Below are positions 1 to 8,131 of a stretch of 64,000 bases of DNA, piece after piece; the stretch's first letter is position 1; each line of letters opens with the position of its first letter. The translations under genes were made by a program, and so were the position numbers. This DNA is from Cloacibacterium normanense (GTDB taxonomy: Bacteria; Bacteroidota; Bacteroidia; Flavobacteriales; Weeksellaceae): assembly GCF_003860565.1 (NCBI RefSeq), contig NZ_CP034157.1:248001-312000 (forward strand), read 5' to 3'. A model generated the notes under the pieces. The model made no database searches, was not told the DNA's origin, and saw only the letters and a list, made by a program, of their open reading frames with translations.

Positions 1-560
1 CTGAAGCTAATGCGGAAAATCAAGAAAAGTTACAGAAAATTTGGGATGAAGAAGGTCTGGAAAAACTCCAAGAGATTCTCAAAAAGCTAGACGAAGAATA
101 TTATAATGTAGTTCATAAAGAAAATCCCAGAAGATTATTACGAGCCATTGATGTGATTTGGCAAACAGGCAGAAAATATTCTGAAATTATTGCAGAACCT
201 AAGCATAAAAGAGATTTTAAAGTAATAAGAATAGGAGTTACCGCACCCAGAGAAATCATGTACGAAAGAATTAATCTTCGAGTAGATAAAATGCTGGAAA
301 AAGGTTTGATAGATGAGGTAAAATCTTTGACGGAATATCAAAAACTTGTTCCGCTACAAACCGTAGGTTACACCGAAATTTTTAAATATTTAGAAGGAAC
401 TTGGGACTTAGATTTTGCTATTGAAGAAATCAAGAAAAACTCTCGCAGATATGCAAAAAGACAAGAAACTTGGAATAGAAAAGTAGAAAATGTAACTTGG
501 CTTCCGTATGATTATTCAGAAGAGCAGCTTCATGAGATTTTATCGAAGATAGAAAAATAA
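1..560 (+). CDS. miaA: tRNA dimethylallyltransferase, C-terminal part (cut by window edge)
   Basis: The last 185 codons of MiaA, which prenylates A37 of tRNAs that read U-starting codons. The frame is open to the left edge (first full codon at base 3), so the N-terminal P-loop lies outside the window. Visible family segments are NPRRLLRAIDVI, a VGYTEI segment and the basic stretch RRYAKRQETWNRK near the C-terminus, all typical of MiaA. The first internal ATG, at base 241, is not a real start, because family sequence continues upstream of it. A candidate promoter for the next gene follows the stop directly. Confidence 0.93.
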   Translation, partial: EANAENQEKLQKIWDEEGLEKLQEILKKLDEEYYNVVHKENPRRLLRAIDVIWQTGRKYSEIIAEPKHKRDFKVIRIGVTAPREIMYERINLRVDKMLEKGLIDEVKSLTEYQKLVPLQTVGYTEIFKYLEGTWDLDFAIEEIKKNSRRYAKRQETWNRKVENVTWLPYDYSEEQLHEILSKIEK

Positions 561-566
561 ATTCCG

Positions 567-574
567 TAATTTTG
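567..574 (+). promoter_or_regulatory. Candidate -7 element TAATTTTG
   Basis: Exact match to the Bacteroidota -7 consensus TAnnTTTG, 31 nt before the start codon at 606 and just after the miaA stop. No clear -33 TTG is seen at the usual distance. Confidence 0.5.
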
Positions 575-605
575 CAGTCAATAAATTAATGATAAATCCA
601 TAGTT

Positions 606-1163
606 ATGGCAAATACACCTTCAAATATGCTCGCTTTAGGAACTAGAGCTCCTTTTTTTGAGCTCCCAAATCCTTCTCATAGCAACGAAATTCAATCTTT
701 AGAAGATTTAAAAGGAGAAAAAGGAACATTGGTGATTTTCATGTGCAATCACTGTCCGTTTGTGTTACACGTTATCGATAAATTGACGGAATTATACGAA
801 GATTATCATACGCAAGGAATAGAATTTATCGCTATTAACGCAAATGATATAGAGAAATATCCAGCAGATTCTCCAGAAAAAATGATAGAATTTCAAATCG
901 AAAAAAAATTTGAATTCCCTTATTTGTTTGACGAAAGTCAAGCAGTGGCAAAAGCTTATGACGCAGCTTGTACACCAGATTTTTATTTCTTTGACGAAAA
1001 GTTAGATTTGGTTTACCGTGGTCAAATGGATGATTCTAGACCAGGAAATCAAAAAGAAATTACAGGTGAAGACTTAATTATCGCTTTCGAAAATCTATTG
1101 TCAGGAAATCCACAAGAAGAATTACAAAAACCAAGCATGGGTTGTAATATCAAATGGAAATAA
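606..1163 (+). CDS. Thioredoxin-like (AhpC/TSA-type) protein
   Basis: A 185-residue soluble protein of the peroxiredoxin/thioredoxin-fold group. A CNHC redox motif followed by proline lies at residues 47-51 (FMCNHCPF), at the end of the first core beta strand. The C-terminus SMGCNIKWK is characteristic of the PRX-like1 subgroup. No signal peptide is seen, so it is probably a cytoplasmic thiol oxidoreductase; the substrate is unknown. It is a single gene with its own promoter candidate and is closed by the hairpin at 1186-1216. Confidence 0.85.
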   Translation: MANTPSNMLALGTRAPFFELPNPSHSNEIQSLEDLKGEKGTLVIFMCNHCPFVLHVIDKLTELYEDYHTQGIEFIAINANDIEKYPADSPEKMIEFQIEKKFEFPYLFDESQAVAKAYDAACTPDFYFFDEKLDLVYRGQMDDSRPGNQKEITGEDLIIAFENLLSGNPQEELQKPSMGCNIKWK

Positions 1164-1185
1164 TTAAAATTACCTCATAAAAAGT

Positions 1186-1216
1186 AAAAGAGTCAAGCAT
1201 TAAACTTGACTCTTTT
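1186..1216. terminator. Bidirectional terminator hairpin
   Basis: Perfect 12-bp stem AAAAGAGTCAAG / CTTGACTCTTTT with a 7-nt loop and a T-run on the plus side and an A-run (T-run on the minus strand) on the other. It sits between the convergent genes ending at 1163 and 1225. Confidence 0.85.
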
Positions 1217-1224
1217 TTTATTTT

Positions 1225-1860
1225 TTAGAAAAACGGATTGTGTTTTTTCTCAAAGCATATTTGTGTTGCGTTTCCGTGACCGCTATACACTTCTGTTTCT
1301 TCGGGTAAAGTGAAAAGTTTCGTGCGAATGCTTTCTAGCAATTGCTCATGATTTCCTCTGTATAAATCTGTTCTGCCAATGCTTCCTTGAAAAAGCGCAT
1401 CGCCAGAAATTACAAATTTCTGCGCTTCATTGTAGAAAGCCAAACTTCCCGGCGAATGTCCTGGAACATGGAAAATTTCAAAACAATCTTCGTCTATAAA
1501 ATACTTTTCGCCTTCGTTTAAAAGTTCTATGTCGCCAACAAAAGGTTTGAAATCAAATCCATAATTTCTGGCAGACATTGGGTTTCTGTCGAGTACATCT
1601 TTTTCTTCTTCGTGCATTTTTATGGCAACTTTATACATGTCAAAAGCCCATTGTAAGCCTAAAACATGGTCTATGTGAGCATGAGTCAGTAAAATATTTT
1701 TGATAGAAATCTCTTTTTCTTTGATGAAATTTTCTAGAATTTCATTTTCTTTTTCGTTCCAATTTCCTGGGTCTATAATGACGCCATTTTTTTGGTCATT
1801 AAACAAAACATAAGTGTTTTCTGAAAAAGGATTGAATCGAAAAATATGAATATGGAGCAT
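1225..1860 (-). CDS. MBL-fold metallo-hydrolase (glyoxalase II-like)
   Basis: A 211-residue metallo-beta-lactamase-fold hydrolase. With the start at 1860 the metal motif THAHIDH covers residues 59-65. Further metal-site segments are HVPGHSPGSL, ISGDALF and VYSGHGN. It resembles the hydroxyacylglutathione-hydrolase-like proteins common in Bacteroidota; the exact thioester substrate cannot be read from sequence. Another ATG lies 39 bases upstream at 1899, but the interval between them is a degenerate 7-bp repeat (1862-1896) of the kind found in the leaders of other genes here, so 1860 is preferred. Confidence 0.85.
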   Translation of the reverse strand: MLHIHIFRFNPFSENTYVLFNDQKNGVIIDPGNWNEKENEILENFIKEKEISIKNILLTHAHIDHVLGLQWAFDMYKVAIKMHEEEKDVLDRNPMSARNYGFDFKPFVGDIELLNEGEKYFIDEDCFEIFHVPGHSPGSLAFYNEAQKFVISGDALFQGSIGRTDLYRGNHEQLLESIRTKLFTLPEETEVYSGHGNATQICFEKKHNPFF

Positions 1861-1861
1861 G

Positions 1862-1896
1862 TTTTGAAGTTTAGATTTTAAGATTTCAAATTTAAT
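1862..1896. repeat. Heptamer-period degenerate repeat
   Basis: Five 7-bp units on the plus strand: TTTTGAA, GTTTAGA, TTTTAAG, ATTTCAA, ATTTAAT. It ends one base before the start codon of the MBL gene on the minus strand. Confidence 0.6.
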
Positions 1897-1939
1897 CATT
1901 TCAGCGTTTTAATTTTCAATATTTTGGCTCGATTTTCGT

Positions 1940-1947
1940 TATCTTCG
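1940..1947 (+). promoter_or_regulatory. Candidate -7 element TATCTTCG, 4 nt from the start codon
   Basis: TAnnTTCG, one base from the TAnnTTTG consensus, ending 4 nt before the ATG at 1952. If used, the mRNA would be essentially leaderless. Confidence 0.4.
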
Positions 1948-1951
1948 TGAT

Positions 1952-3157
1952 ATGAAATTTCTAAAATTTACTTTTTTATTGCTTTCTGTTTTGGTTTTTG
2001 GTCAAAAAATTAAAAGTATTCAGCTTTTTAATCCTCAGACCAATGATGAAACACCTGTAATCAAATTTGGGGAGCAATTGGTTTTGAATTTTGATGATTT
2101 AGAAAATAAATCTACCGTTTATCGATATACATTTAAACATTTTGATAGAAATTGGAAAGACGACGGTTTGTTTTTTACGGAATATGCAAAAGGTCCTGTG
2201 AATTCTTATATTCAAGATTTTAGATACTCTTTTAATACGGTTCAAAAGTATACACACTACACTTTAAAATTCCCGAATGAAAAAACGCAACTGAAAATAT
2301 CTGGAAATTATGAAATCATCGTTTTTGATGAATCGGTGAATAAACCGCTTTTTAAGAAAAGGTTTTGTGTAGTAGAAAATGGTGCGAATTTAGGGATTAA
2401 TGTAACCAGATTTGCAGATAGTAAAGCGCAAAATCTTAATCAAAGAATAGAAGTTTCTGCGATTTCTAATCAAGCAAGTTTGTTTTCTAACCTCAATTCT
2501 ATTAGCTTGAATGTGATTCAAAATAATAATTTTGGACTGGGGATTTATAATCAGAAACCCAATGCTGCGATGGGAAATAAATTGCTTTTTCAGCAGATGA
2601 ATTTGGTTTTTCCGGGAAATAATGAGTTCTATTATTTTGATAATAAAAACATGAGTCAACCTTTTGATATGGTAGCTGCAATTAATAATAATGACGAAGG
2701 AAATCATACCTATTTGCATTCGGTTTGGGCTTTTCCGCTTAACTATCAATATCAGCCAGATGTAAACGGAGCGTTTTATTTCAGAAGAAATGATTTAGGA
2801 ATTGAAAGAAATGCAGATACAGAAGCGGATTATTCTTGGGTGTATTTTTCTTTGGATTCAGAAAAAACAGAAAAGGAAATTTATGTTTTAGGCGCTTTTA
2901 ATGATTTCATTCCTTCAGAAGAAAATAGAATGTCTTATGATGAAAATGCTAAAAAATACATTGCCAGAATTTATTTGAAACAAGGTTTTTACAATTATAT
3001 TTTGGCTACCAAAGATGCGACAGGCTTTATTGATTTAGGTGAAATTAATGGTAATTTTTGGCAAACCGAAAACTTGTATCAAGCATTTTTATATTACGCT
3101 CCTTTTGATAGAAATTATGATGGTTTAATTGGTTACGGCGAAACCAGAAAAAGATAA
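1952..3157 (+). CDS. Type IX secretion system plug protein (formerly DUF5103)
   Basis: A 401-residue secreted or periplasmic protein with a signal peptide at residues 1-17 (cut near VFGQ). It matches the DUF5103 / T9SS-plug family: the N-terminal section contains QLFNPQTNDETPVI and FDDLENKSTVYRYTFKHFD, and the C-terminus has the conserved aromatic-rich stretch FDRNYDGLIGYGE. In Flavobacterium johnsoniae the family member closes the lateral opening of the SprA translocon (family knowledge). It fits the T9SS cargo encoded nearby at 3403 and 22415. Start and stop are clear; a terminator follows at 3195. Confidence 0.85.
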   Translation: MKFLKFTFLLLSVLVFGQKIKSIQLFNPQTNDETPVIKFGEQLVLNFDDLENKSTVYRYTFKHFDRNWKDDGLFFTEYAKGPVNSYIQDFRYSFNTVQKYTHYTLKFPNEKTQLKISGNYEIIVFDESVNKPLFKKRFCVVENGANLGINVTRFADSKAQNLNQRIEVSAISNQASLFSNLNSISLNVIQNNNFGLGIYNQKPNAAMGNKLLFQQMNLVFPGNNEFYYFDNKNMSQPFDMVAAINNNDEGNHTYLHSVWAFPLNYQYQPDVNGAFYFRRNDLGIERNADTEADYSWVYFSLDSEKTEKEIYVLGAFNDFIPSEENRMSYDENAKKYIARIYLKQGFYNYILATKDATGFIDLGEINGNFWQTENLYQAFLYYAPFDRNYDGLIGYGETRKR

Positions 3158-3194
3158 ATTTGTTTATTGTCTCGAAATAAGTGCGAAAAATGTA

Positions 3195-3219
3195 AAATCC
3201 TTGCGAAAGGATTTTTTTT
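3195..3219 (+). terminator. Rho-independent terminator
   Basis: Stem AAATCCTT / AAGGATTT with a GCGA tetraloop, followed by a run of T, 38 nt after the stop of the plug gene. The remaining gap to 3402 is A/T-rich spacer with only a weak TAnnTTCG box at 3370-3377 (TATATTCG) upstream of the protease. Confidence 0.8.
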
Positions 3220-3402
3220 GTTTTAAAAAATTTAAAATTTTTCTAAATATTTGTTAAAATTTTTTATTGGTCGTTGTTTTGGTTTGTTTTTAATAATCAT
3301 TATTGGGGTGAAAATAAAAATAAATTAAATAATTGTTAAATAAAAATTAATTTATTTGTGAAATATTTCTATATTCGTACTGTTAATTAAAAATATAGAA
3401 AT

Positions 3403-5349
3403 ATGAAGTCTAAAATTACTCTTGCGGCTAGCTTTCTAGCTGTCTCTTTTGCGTTTGCGCAAAACACTCCTTCAAAACTAATTTCTGGTAAGTCAGACAT
3501 GTTTGCAGAACATGTAAGATTTGATGCTTCAAAAGCTCCCGATTTCAAAGGTAAGCCAATGGTTTATGATGAAACGGCTAAACAAATGAAAGAAGTTTCA
3601 GGTCTTAAATTAAGTTCTGATAAAGATGCTTTGGGTTTTGAAAATCACAAATTTCAACAAACAGTTAATGGGATTCCTGTAGAGTATGGAATGATTAATA
3701 TGTTGGTAAAGAAAGGGAAGGTGGTTAGTCAGAATGGAGTTTGGTTTAAAAATGTTCCAGCTACTGTTGAGAAAAGAGCGGGTATTTCTGAAGCTAATGC
3801 ATTAAACAGTGCTTTAGCTTATGTAGGAGCAACTTCTTATAAATGGCAGAATGCTGATGAAGAAGCGTTCTTAAAAAGCGATACAAAAGATGCAAATGCT
3901 ACTTTTTATCCAAAAGGAAAATTGGTGTATTATAATGATCCAGCGGATGTAAATGCGAAAAAACTTACGCTGGCTTATAAGTTTGATGTTTATGCTTCTG
4001 AACCAGTAAGTAGACAAGAGGTTTATGTAGATGCTAAAACTGGGAAAGTTTTGGGAACAAATGCTTTAATTTTAGAAACAAATGCTCCAGGAACAGCAGT
4101 TACGGCTTACAGTGGGAATCAAGCAATTGTGGCAGATCAAGTAAGTGCTACTTCTTATAGATTAAGAGAAACCGGTAGAAATGGTGGTACTGCTGTTGAA
4201 ACTTATAACTTAAAGCAAGGAACCAATTATTCTAGAGCAACTGATTTTACAGATACGGATAATACTTGGAATAATGTAAATACTTCATTGGATCAATATG
4301 CTACAGATGCACATTGGGGAGCTGAAAAAACAGTGGATTATCTTAAAGCACAATTCAATAGAAATAGTATAGACAATAATCATTTTGCAATTAAATCTTA
4401 CGTACATTATTCTAGAAATTATTTCAATGCGTTTTGGGATGGGTCTAGAATGACTTATGGAGATGGAAGTTCTACTAATGGAAATAAACCATTAACAGCT
4501 TTAGATGTTTGTGCTCACGAAATTGGTCACGGTATGACTACTAAAACGGCTAATTTGGTTTATCAGAAAGAATCTGGAGCATTAAACGAAGCGTTTTCTG
4601 ATATCTTAGGAAATTCTGTGGAGTTTTGGGCAAGACCTACAAAAGCTTCTTGGAAGTTAGGAGAAGATTTCAATTACGTAATTAGAGACATGGCAAATCC
4701 TAACGCTTATGGAGATCCAGATACTTATGGTGGAACATATTGGGTAAATCCTAACTGTACGCCATCTTCTACTAATGATTACTGTGGAGTTCATACCAAT
4801 TCTGGAGTTCTTAACTTCTGGTATTATTTGTTGGTAAATGGAGGTTCTGGTACTAATGATAAAGGCTTTGCGTATAATGTAACTGGAGTTGGTTTAGATA
4901 AAGCGGCTCAAATTGCATACAGAACACTTACCACTTATTTAACTTCTACTTCTACTTATGCGAATGCTAGAACGTATTCGCTTCAAGCTGCTGCAGATTT
5001 ATATGGAGCTGGAAGTGCAGAGGTTACTCAAACAACCAATGCTTGGAATGCTGTAGGTGTAGGTGGTGGAACTTCTCCTGCTGGAAGAGTTGCTGCAGAT
5101 GCTACTACTGCGCCAGTGTATAAAGTTGCTGCGAATGTAGATAGAGTTTATATAAATTTTGAAAGTGAAAATGCAGAAATGAGAAATGTAGAATTGGTAA
5201 GCATTACAGGTAAGAAAGTTGCTGCTAAATCTGCAAAAGTGGTTCAAGGTGCTAATAATGTAGAAGTAAATATTCCAGCACAAGTTCATCCAGGAGTGTA
5301 TTACGTATTAGTAAATGGACAAAAAGTTGGTTCTTTTATCAAGAAATAA
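3403..5349 (+). CDS. Secreted M4 (thermolysin-like) metalloprotease with T9SS sorting domain
   Basis: A 648-residue zinc metalloprotease. Domains in order: signal peptide 1-20 (AFAQ), FTP and PepSY-like propeptide about 30-220, M4 catalytic region about 230-560, and a C-terminal type A T9SS sorting domain about 575-648. Zinc ligands are in HEIGH (His372, His376), with Glu373 as catalytic base and Glu396 in GALNEAFSD as third ligand. The C-terminus (PGVYYVLVNG, ending SFIKK) is a typical type IX signal, so the mature enzyme should be exported through the outer membrane. It is a single gene; a bidirectional terminator follows at 5382. Confidence 0.93.
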   Translation: MKSKITLAASFLAVSFAFAQNTPSKLISGKSDMFAEHVRFDASKAPDFKGKPMVYDETAKQMKEVSGLKLSSDKDALGFENHKFQQTVNGIPVEYGMINMLVKKGKVVSQNGVWFKNVPATVEKRAGISEANALNSALAYVGATSYKWQNADEEAFLKSDTKDANATFYPKGKLVYYNDPADVNAKKLTLAYKFDVYASEPVSRQEVYVDAKTGKVLGTNALILETNAPGTAVTAYSGNQAIVADQVSATSYRLRETGRNGGTAVETYNLKQGTNYSRATDFTDTDNTWNNVNTSLDQYATDAHWGAEKTVDYLKAQFNRNSIDNNHFAIKSYVHYSRNYFNAFWDGSRMTYGDGSSTNGNKPLTALDVCAHEIGHGMTTKTANLVYQKESGALNEAFSDILGNSVEFWARPTKASWKLGEDFNYVIRDMANPNAYGDPDTYGGTYWVNPNCTPSSTNDYCGVHTNSGVLNFWYYLLVNGGSGTNDKGFAYNVTGVGLDKAAQIAYRTLTTYLTSTSTYANARTYSLQAAADLYGAGSAEVTQTTNAWNAVGVGGGTSPAGRVAADATTAPVYKVAANVDRVYINFESENAEMRNVELVSITGKKVAAKSAKVVQGANNVEVNIPAQVHPGVYYVLVNGQKVGSFIKK

Positions 5350-5381
5350 ACCCCAAAATAGCTTTTTGAAAGCCTTTTTAT

Positions 5382-5409
5382 ATTGCCTCGAAATTTATTT
5401 CGGGGCGAT
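5382..5409. terminator. Bidirectional terminator overlapping the toxin 3' end
   Basis: A 13-bp stem (5382-5394 with 5397-5409, two G-T pairs) and a 2-nt loop, followed by eight T on the plus side. It serves the convergent protease and toxin genes. The right arm encodes the last residues of the toxin. Confidence 0.75.
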
Positions 5410-5673
5410 ATTTTTTTTGAAAACAGCGGTGATGAAAATAGTCTCTGTTTCTTTTTCGAAAGTGTAATGCAAATTAATAGGGAAGCTGTCGAGTGCTATG
5501 ATTCTGATGTTTTCGTAGATGATTTCAGATTGTTCTGGATTTTCAGAAATTTGGATGGCTTTTAGTTTTATTTCTTCCAGAAATTTTTGACCTAATGAAG
5601 AATCATCAGATTTATATTTTCTGGCGTAAAGTAAAATGTCGTTTTTAGCGATAGATGAAAGTTGTATTTTCAT
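5395..5673 (-). CDS. RelE/ParE-family toxin
   Basis: A 92-residue basic protein with the RelE/ParE superfamily layout: N-terminal helices with ARKYKSDDSSLGQKFLEEI, then the strand segment ENIRIIALDSFPINLHYTFE and the terminal strand TIFITAVFKKN. Family members cleave mRNA on ribosomes (RelE) or poison gyrase (ParE); which applies is not visible. Its start overlaps the antitoxin stop by 4 nt (ATGA, 5670-5673), the usual translational coupling. The last codons (NIAPK and stop) lie inside the bidirectional terminator hairpin. Confidence 0.82.
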   Translation of the reverse strand: MKIQLSSIAKNDILLYARKYKSDDSSLGQKFLEEIKLKAIQISENPEQSEIIYENIRIIALDSFPINLHYTFEKETETIFITAVFKKNIAPK

Positions 5674-5906
5674 AATGAAGCGTAAAGAGAATGTTCTAGT
5701 TCTTTTATGTTTTCAAAAAAATCTAGTCTACTTTTAGGGTTTTCTCTATGAAATTCTAACCTTTCTTTTACTTCGTCTATTTGGTAAGTGCAAATGCCTG
5801 TATTTTTTTTAGGTTCTAGGTTTTCAAAGTAATTTGAAATCATTTCTAAAAACTCAGCAGGAAGTGAGTTGATTTTGCTTTTTAAAGAATCTAAATTATT
5901 TTCCAT
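5670..5906 (-). CDS. Antitoxin of the RelE/ParE-type module
   Basis: A 78-residue acidic protein encoded directly upstream of, and overlapping, the toxin. The N-terminal segment SLKSKINSLPAEFLEMISNYFENL resembles the short amphipathic helices of addiction-module antitoxins; the C-terminal half (EVKERLEFHRENPKSRLDFF) is probably the toxin-binding part. No clear HTH or ribbon-helix-helix domain is recognised, so DNA-binding autoregulation is uncertain. The call rests mainly on size, order and the 4-nt overlap with a recognisable toxin. Confidence 0.7.
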   Translation of the reverse strand: MENNLDSLKSKINSLPAEFLEMISNYFENLEPKKNTGICTYQIDEVKERLEFHRENPKSRLDFFENIKELEHSLYASL

Positions 5907-5976
5907 TTTTATTAATTTTTTTTATTACCCCTTATTTTTTTTGTCAAAATTAGGAATAAAAAATGTAATAAAATAA

Positions 5977-6005
5977 AAATACCCCTATTTTTTTTAGGGG
6001 TATTT
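5977..6005 (-). terminator. Terminator downstream of hemH
   Basis: 11-bp stem AAATACCCCTA / TAGGGGTATTT with a 7-T loop, 21 nt after the hemH stop on the minus strand, with A-rich plus-strand flanks (T-rich on the minus strand). Confidence 0.75.
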
Positions 6006-6025
6006 GTTGAAAAATGTATTTATTT

Positions 6026-7057
6026 TTATAATTCTTCTTCGCAAAGTTGTTTTACGACTTCTATCCATCTGTCTTCGTCGTTAAGACAAGGAACGTAATG
6101 GAAGTTTTCTCCACCTGCATGTAAAAACTCTTCTTTTCCTTCTACGGAAATCTCTTCTAGTGTTTCCAAACAATCACTTACAAAAGCTGGACAAACAATT
6201 GCTAGATTTTTTACGCCATTTTTAGGTAGATTTTCTAAAGTTTCATCTGTGTAAGGCTCTATCCATTTGTCTTTTCCTAATCTAGACTGGAAAGTAGATT
6301 TCACTTGACTGTCTTCCAAACCTAATTTTTGTCTTACCAATTCGGTAGTTTTCAGACATTGGTGTCTATAACAATATTGATGTGAAGGATGATCTTCTTT
6401 GAAGCAACAATCGCCTATTTTACAAGTTTTGGTAGGGTCTGTTTTGTAAATATGTCTTTCTGGAACTCCATGATACGAAAACTGAAGCAAATCAAAATTT
6501 TCTGGCAATTTTTCTTTAATGCTTTCAGCCAAACAATTGATGTAAAGGTCTCTATTATAGAAAGGTTTTACATAATTGATTTTGATATTTGGGAAAAATT
6601 TCGCTTGAACTTCTTTCGCTTTTTCTACTACGGTTTCTGTAGTACTCATCGCATATTGCGGATAAAGTGGGAAAAGTACAATTTCTTCTACGCCTTTTTC
6701 TACCAAGTTTCTGATTCCGGTTTCAATGCTTGGTTCAGCGTATCTCATTCCGATTTCTACAGGAATATCCACTAATTTCTGCAATTTTTGTTGAATCTGT
6801 TTCGTGATGACAATCAATGGCGAACCTTCATCTGTCCAAACGGTTTTGTAAGCTGCTGCAGACTTTTTAGGACGAGTATTAAGGATAATTCCTTTTACTA
6901 AAAGCGCTCTAAAGAACCATGGATAGTCTATCACACGTTCGTCCATCAAGAATTCATCTAGATATTCTTTTACGTCTTCTACTTTTGTAGATTTCGGCGA
7001 ACCAAGATTTACGAGTAAAATTCCCTTTTTCGAGTTTTTAGCGATATTATTTTCCAA
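6026..7057 (-). CDS. hemH: Ferrochelatase
   Basis: A 343-residue enzyme inserting Fe2+ into protoporphyrin IX, the last step of haem synthesis. Family segments: GILLVNLGSP near the N-terminus, FLMDERVIDYP, the catalytic-His segment SFSYHGVPERH-like (LLQFSYHGVPERH), and the C-terminal PAFVSDCLETLEE with the conserved Glu. A cysteine-rich insert (CKIGDCCFKEDH) follows the SYHG motif. The only start able to encode the full N-terminus is a TTG at 7057: no in-frame ATG occurs upstream before a stop. hemB lies 16 kb away, so haem genes are scattered. Confidence 0.9.
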   Translation of the reverse strand: MENNIAKNSKKGILLVNLGSPKSTKVEDVKEYLDEFLMDERVIDYPWFFRALLVKGIILNTRPKKSAAAYKTVWTDEGSPLIVITKQIQQKLQKLVDIPVEIGMRYAEPSIETGIRNLVEKGVEEIVLFPLYPQYAMSTTETVVEKAKEVQAKFFPNIKINYVKPFYNRDLYINCLAESIKEKLPENFDLLQFSYHGVPERHIYKTDPTKTCKIGDCCFKEDHPSHQYCYRHQCLKTTELVRQKLGLEDSQVKSTFQSRLGKDKWIEPYTDETLENLPKNGVKNLAIVCPAFVSDCLETLEEISVEGKEEFLHAGGENFHYVPCLNDEDRWIEVVKQLCEEEL

Positions 7058-7119
7058 AATTTTTAATTTTTTTAATTTTTTAAACGAAGTTCAATTTTTT
7101 TCGAATTTCGCAATTCTTT

Positions 7120-7998
7120 TTATCCGTTTACAGCTTCTACTTTTTCTACTAAATCTGGCAAGAAATTTTTAAGCACTTGTTCTATTCCTCCTTTTAACGT
7201 AGCTGTAGAACTTGGACAACCGCTACAAGCACCTTGTAAAAGCATTTTTGCGGTTTTATTTTCTGCATCATACTCTAAAAGTGAAATTTTCCCACCATCG
7301 TTTTCTACAGCCGGTGAAACGTATTCAGTTAAAATATCAGAAATTTTTTGCTCAACATCTGTATACTCTCTATTGATGATTTTTTCTACAGGACTTTCGT
7401 GTTTCTGAGGTTCTTTATTGGTGATTTTGTGGCCATTTTGTAAAAACTCGGCAATAACATTTCTCACTACAGTCATCACTTCATGCCATTGTACAGAATC
7501 ATCTTTGGTTACTGCTACGAAATTTTCTGAGACAAAAACTTCTTTTACAAATTTAAATTCATCATAAAGTACTTTTGCTAAAGGAACTTCATCTGCTTCT
7601 TCTCTAGATTTTACTTCTACGAAACCGTCTAATAATAATCTGTTTCCACCGAATTTCATCACAGCAGGATTCGGAGTCATTTCAGCGAAAATTTCATATC
7701 TCTGTTGAGGTTTTTGTCTATAAATTCTAGGATTTGCTAGAAGCTCGTCTTCGATGACGTTTTTAAGACTTTCTGCAATATGCTCCCATTCTACGTGGTC
7801 TTCTTTAGCAACTGCTACAAAATTAGCAGAGATAAAAACCTTAGAAACAAAAGGATAATTGAAAAGTTCTTGAGCCAATGGAATTTCAGAAATATCAGAA
7901 GTTCTATCAAGTTCTAATGAACCTGGAATCAGTGTATAATCAGCCACAAACTTCATTACATTTGGGTTTGCAGTAGGTTCTATAATAATTGTATGCAT
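7120..7998 (-). CDS. Nfu/NifU-type Fe-S scaffold with duplicated N-terminal domain
   Basis: A 292-residue protein with two tandem Nfu N-terminal domains (about 1-92 and 100-190, each containing a TANPNVMKF / TPNPAVMKF start and an SANFVAV / SENFVAV motif) and one C-terminal NifU domain about 210-290 with the cluster-binding pair Cys258 and Cys261 (GACSGCPSS). Such proteins carry Fe-S clusters to apo-proteins. Most Nfu proteins have one N-domain or none; the duplication is unusual. The many Fe-S proteins of complex I encoded in this window are plausible clients (inference). Confidence 0.9.
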   Translation of the reverse strand: MHTIIIEPTANPNVMKFVADYTLIPGSLELDRTSDISEIPLAQELFNYPFVSKVFISANFVAVAKEDHVEWEHIAESLKNVIEDELLANPRIYRQKPQQRYEIFAEMTPNPAVMKFGGNRLLLDGFVEVKSREEADEVPLAKVLYDEFKFVKEVFVSENFVAVTKDDSVQWHEVMTVVRNVIAEFLQNGHKITNKEPQKHESPVEKIINREYTDVEQKISDILTEYVSPAVENDGGKISLLEYDAENKTAKMLLQGACSGCPSSTATLKGGIEQVLKNFLPDLVEKVEAVNG

Positions 7999-8020
7999 TT
8001 TTTACTTAAATTTGAGAGTA

Positions 8021-8028
8021 CAAAAATA
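8021..8028 (-). promoter_or_regulatory. Candidate -7 element TATTTTTG
   Basis: Exact TAnnTTTG on the minus strand, 22 nt before the Nfu start codon at 7998. Confidence 0.45.
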
Positions 8029-8030
8029 GG

Positions 8031-8065
8031 GATTAGGTTTTAGGTTTTAAGAATCAGATGTTAGA
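8031..8065. repeat. Heptamer-period degenerate repeat
   Basis: Units GATTAGG, TTTTAGG, TTTTAAG, AATCAGA, TGTTAGA in strict 7-bp register, in the gap between the divergent genes at 7998 and 8132. Confidence 0.5.
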
Positions 8066-8095
8066 TTTTCTCTATCTATGGAATTTTTTAAATAC

Positions 8096-8130
8096 ATTTT
8101 CAATTTTCAACTTTTAATTTTCAATTAAAA
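8096..8130. repeat. Heptamer-period repeat before the gamma-carbonic-anhydrase start
   Basis: ATTTTCA, ATTTTCA, ACTTTTA, ATTTTCA, ATTAAAA, ending one base before the ATG at 8132. Confidence 0.7.
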
Positions 8131-8131
8131 T

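Noticed and set aside
3355..3377. Promoter of the M4 protease (TTTG and TATATTCG)
   Set aside because: The two boxes are only 11 nt apart instead of about 20 and the -7 box deviates, so it is not listed as a feature.
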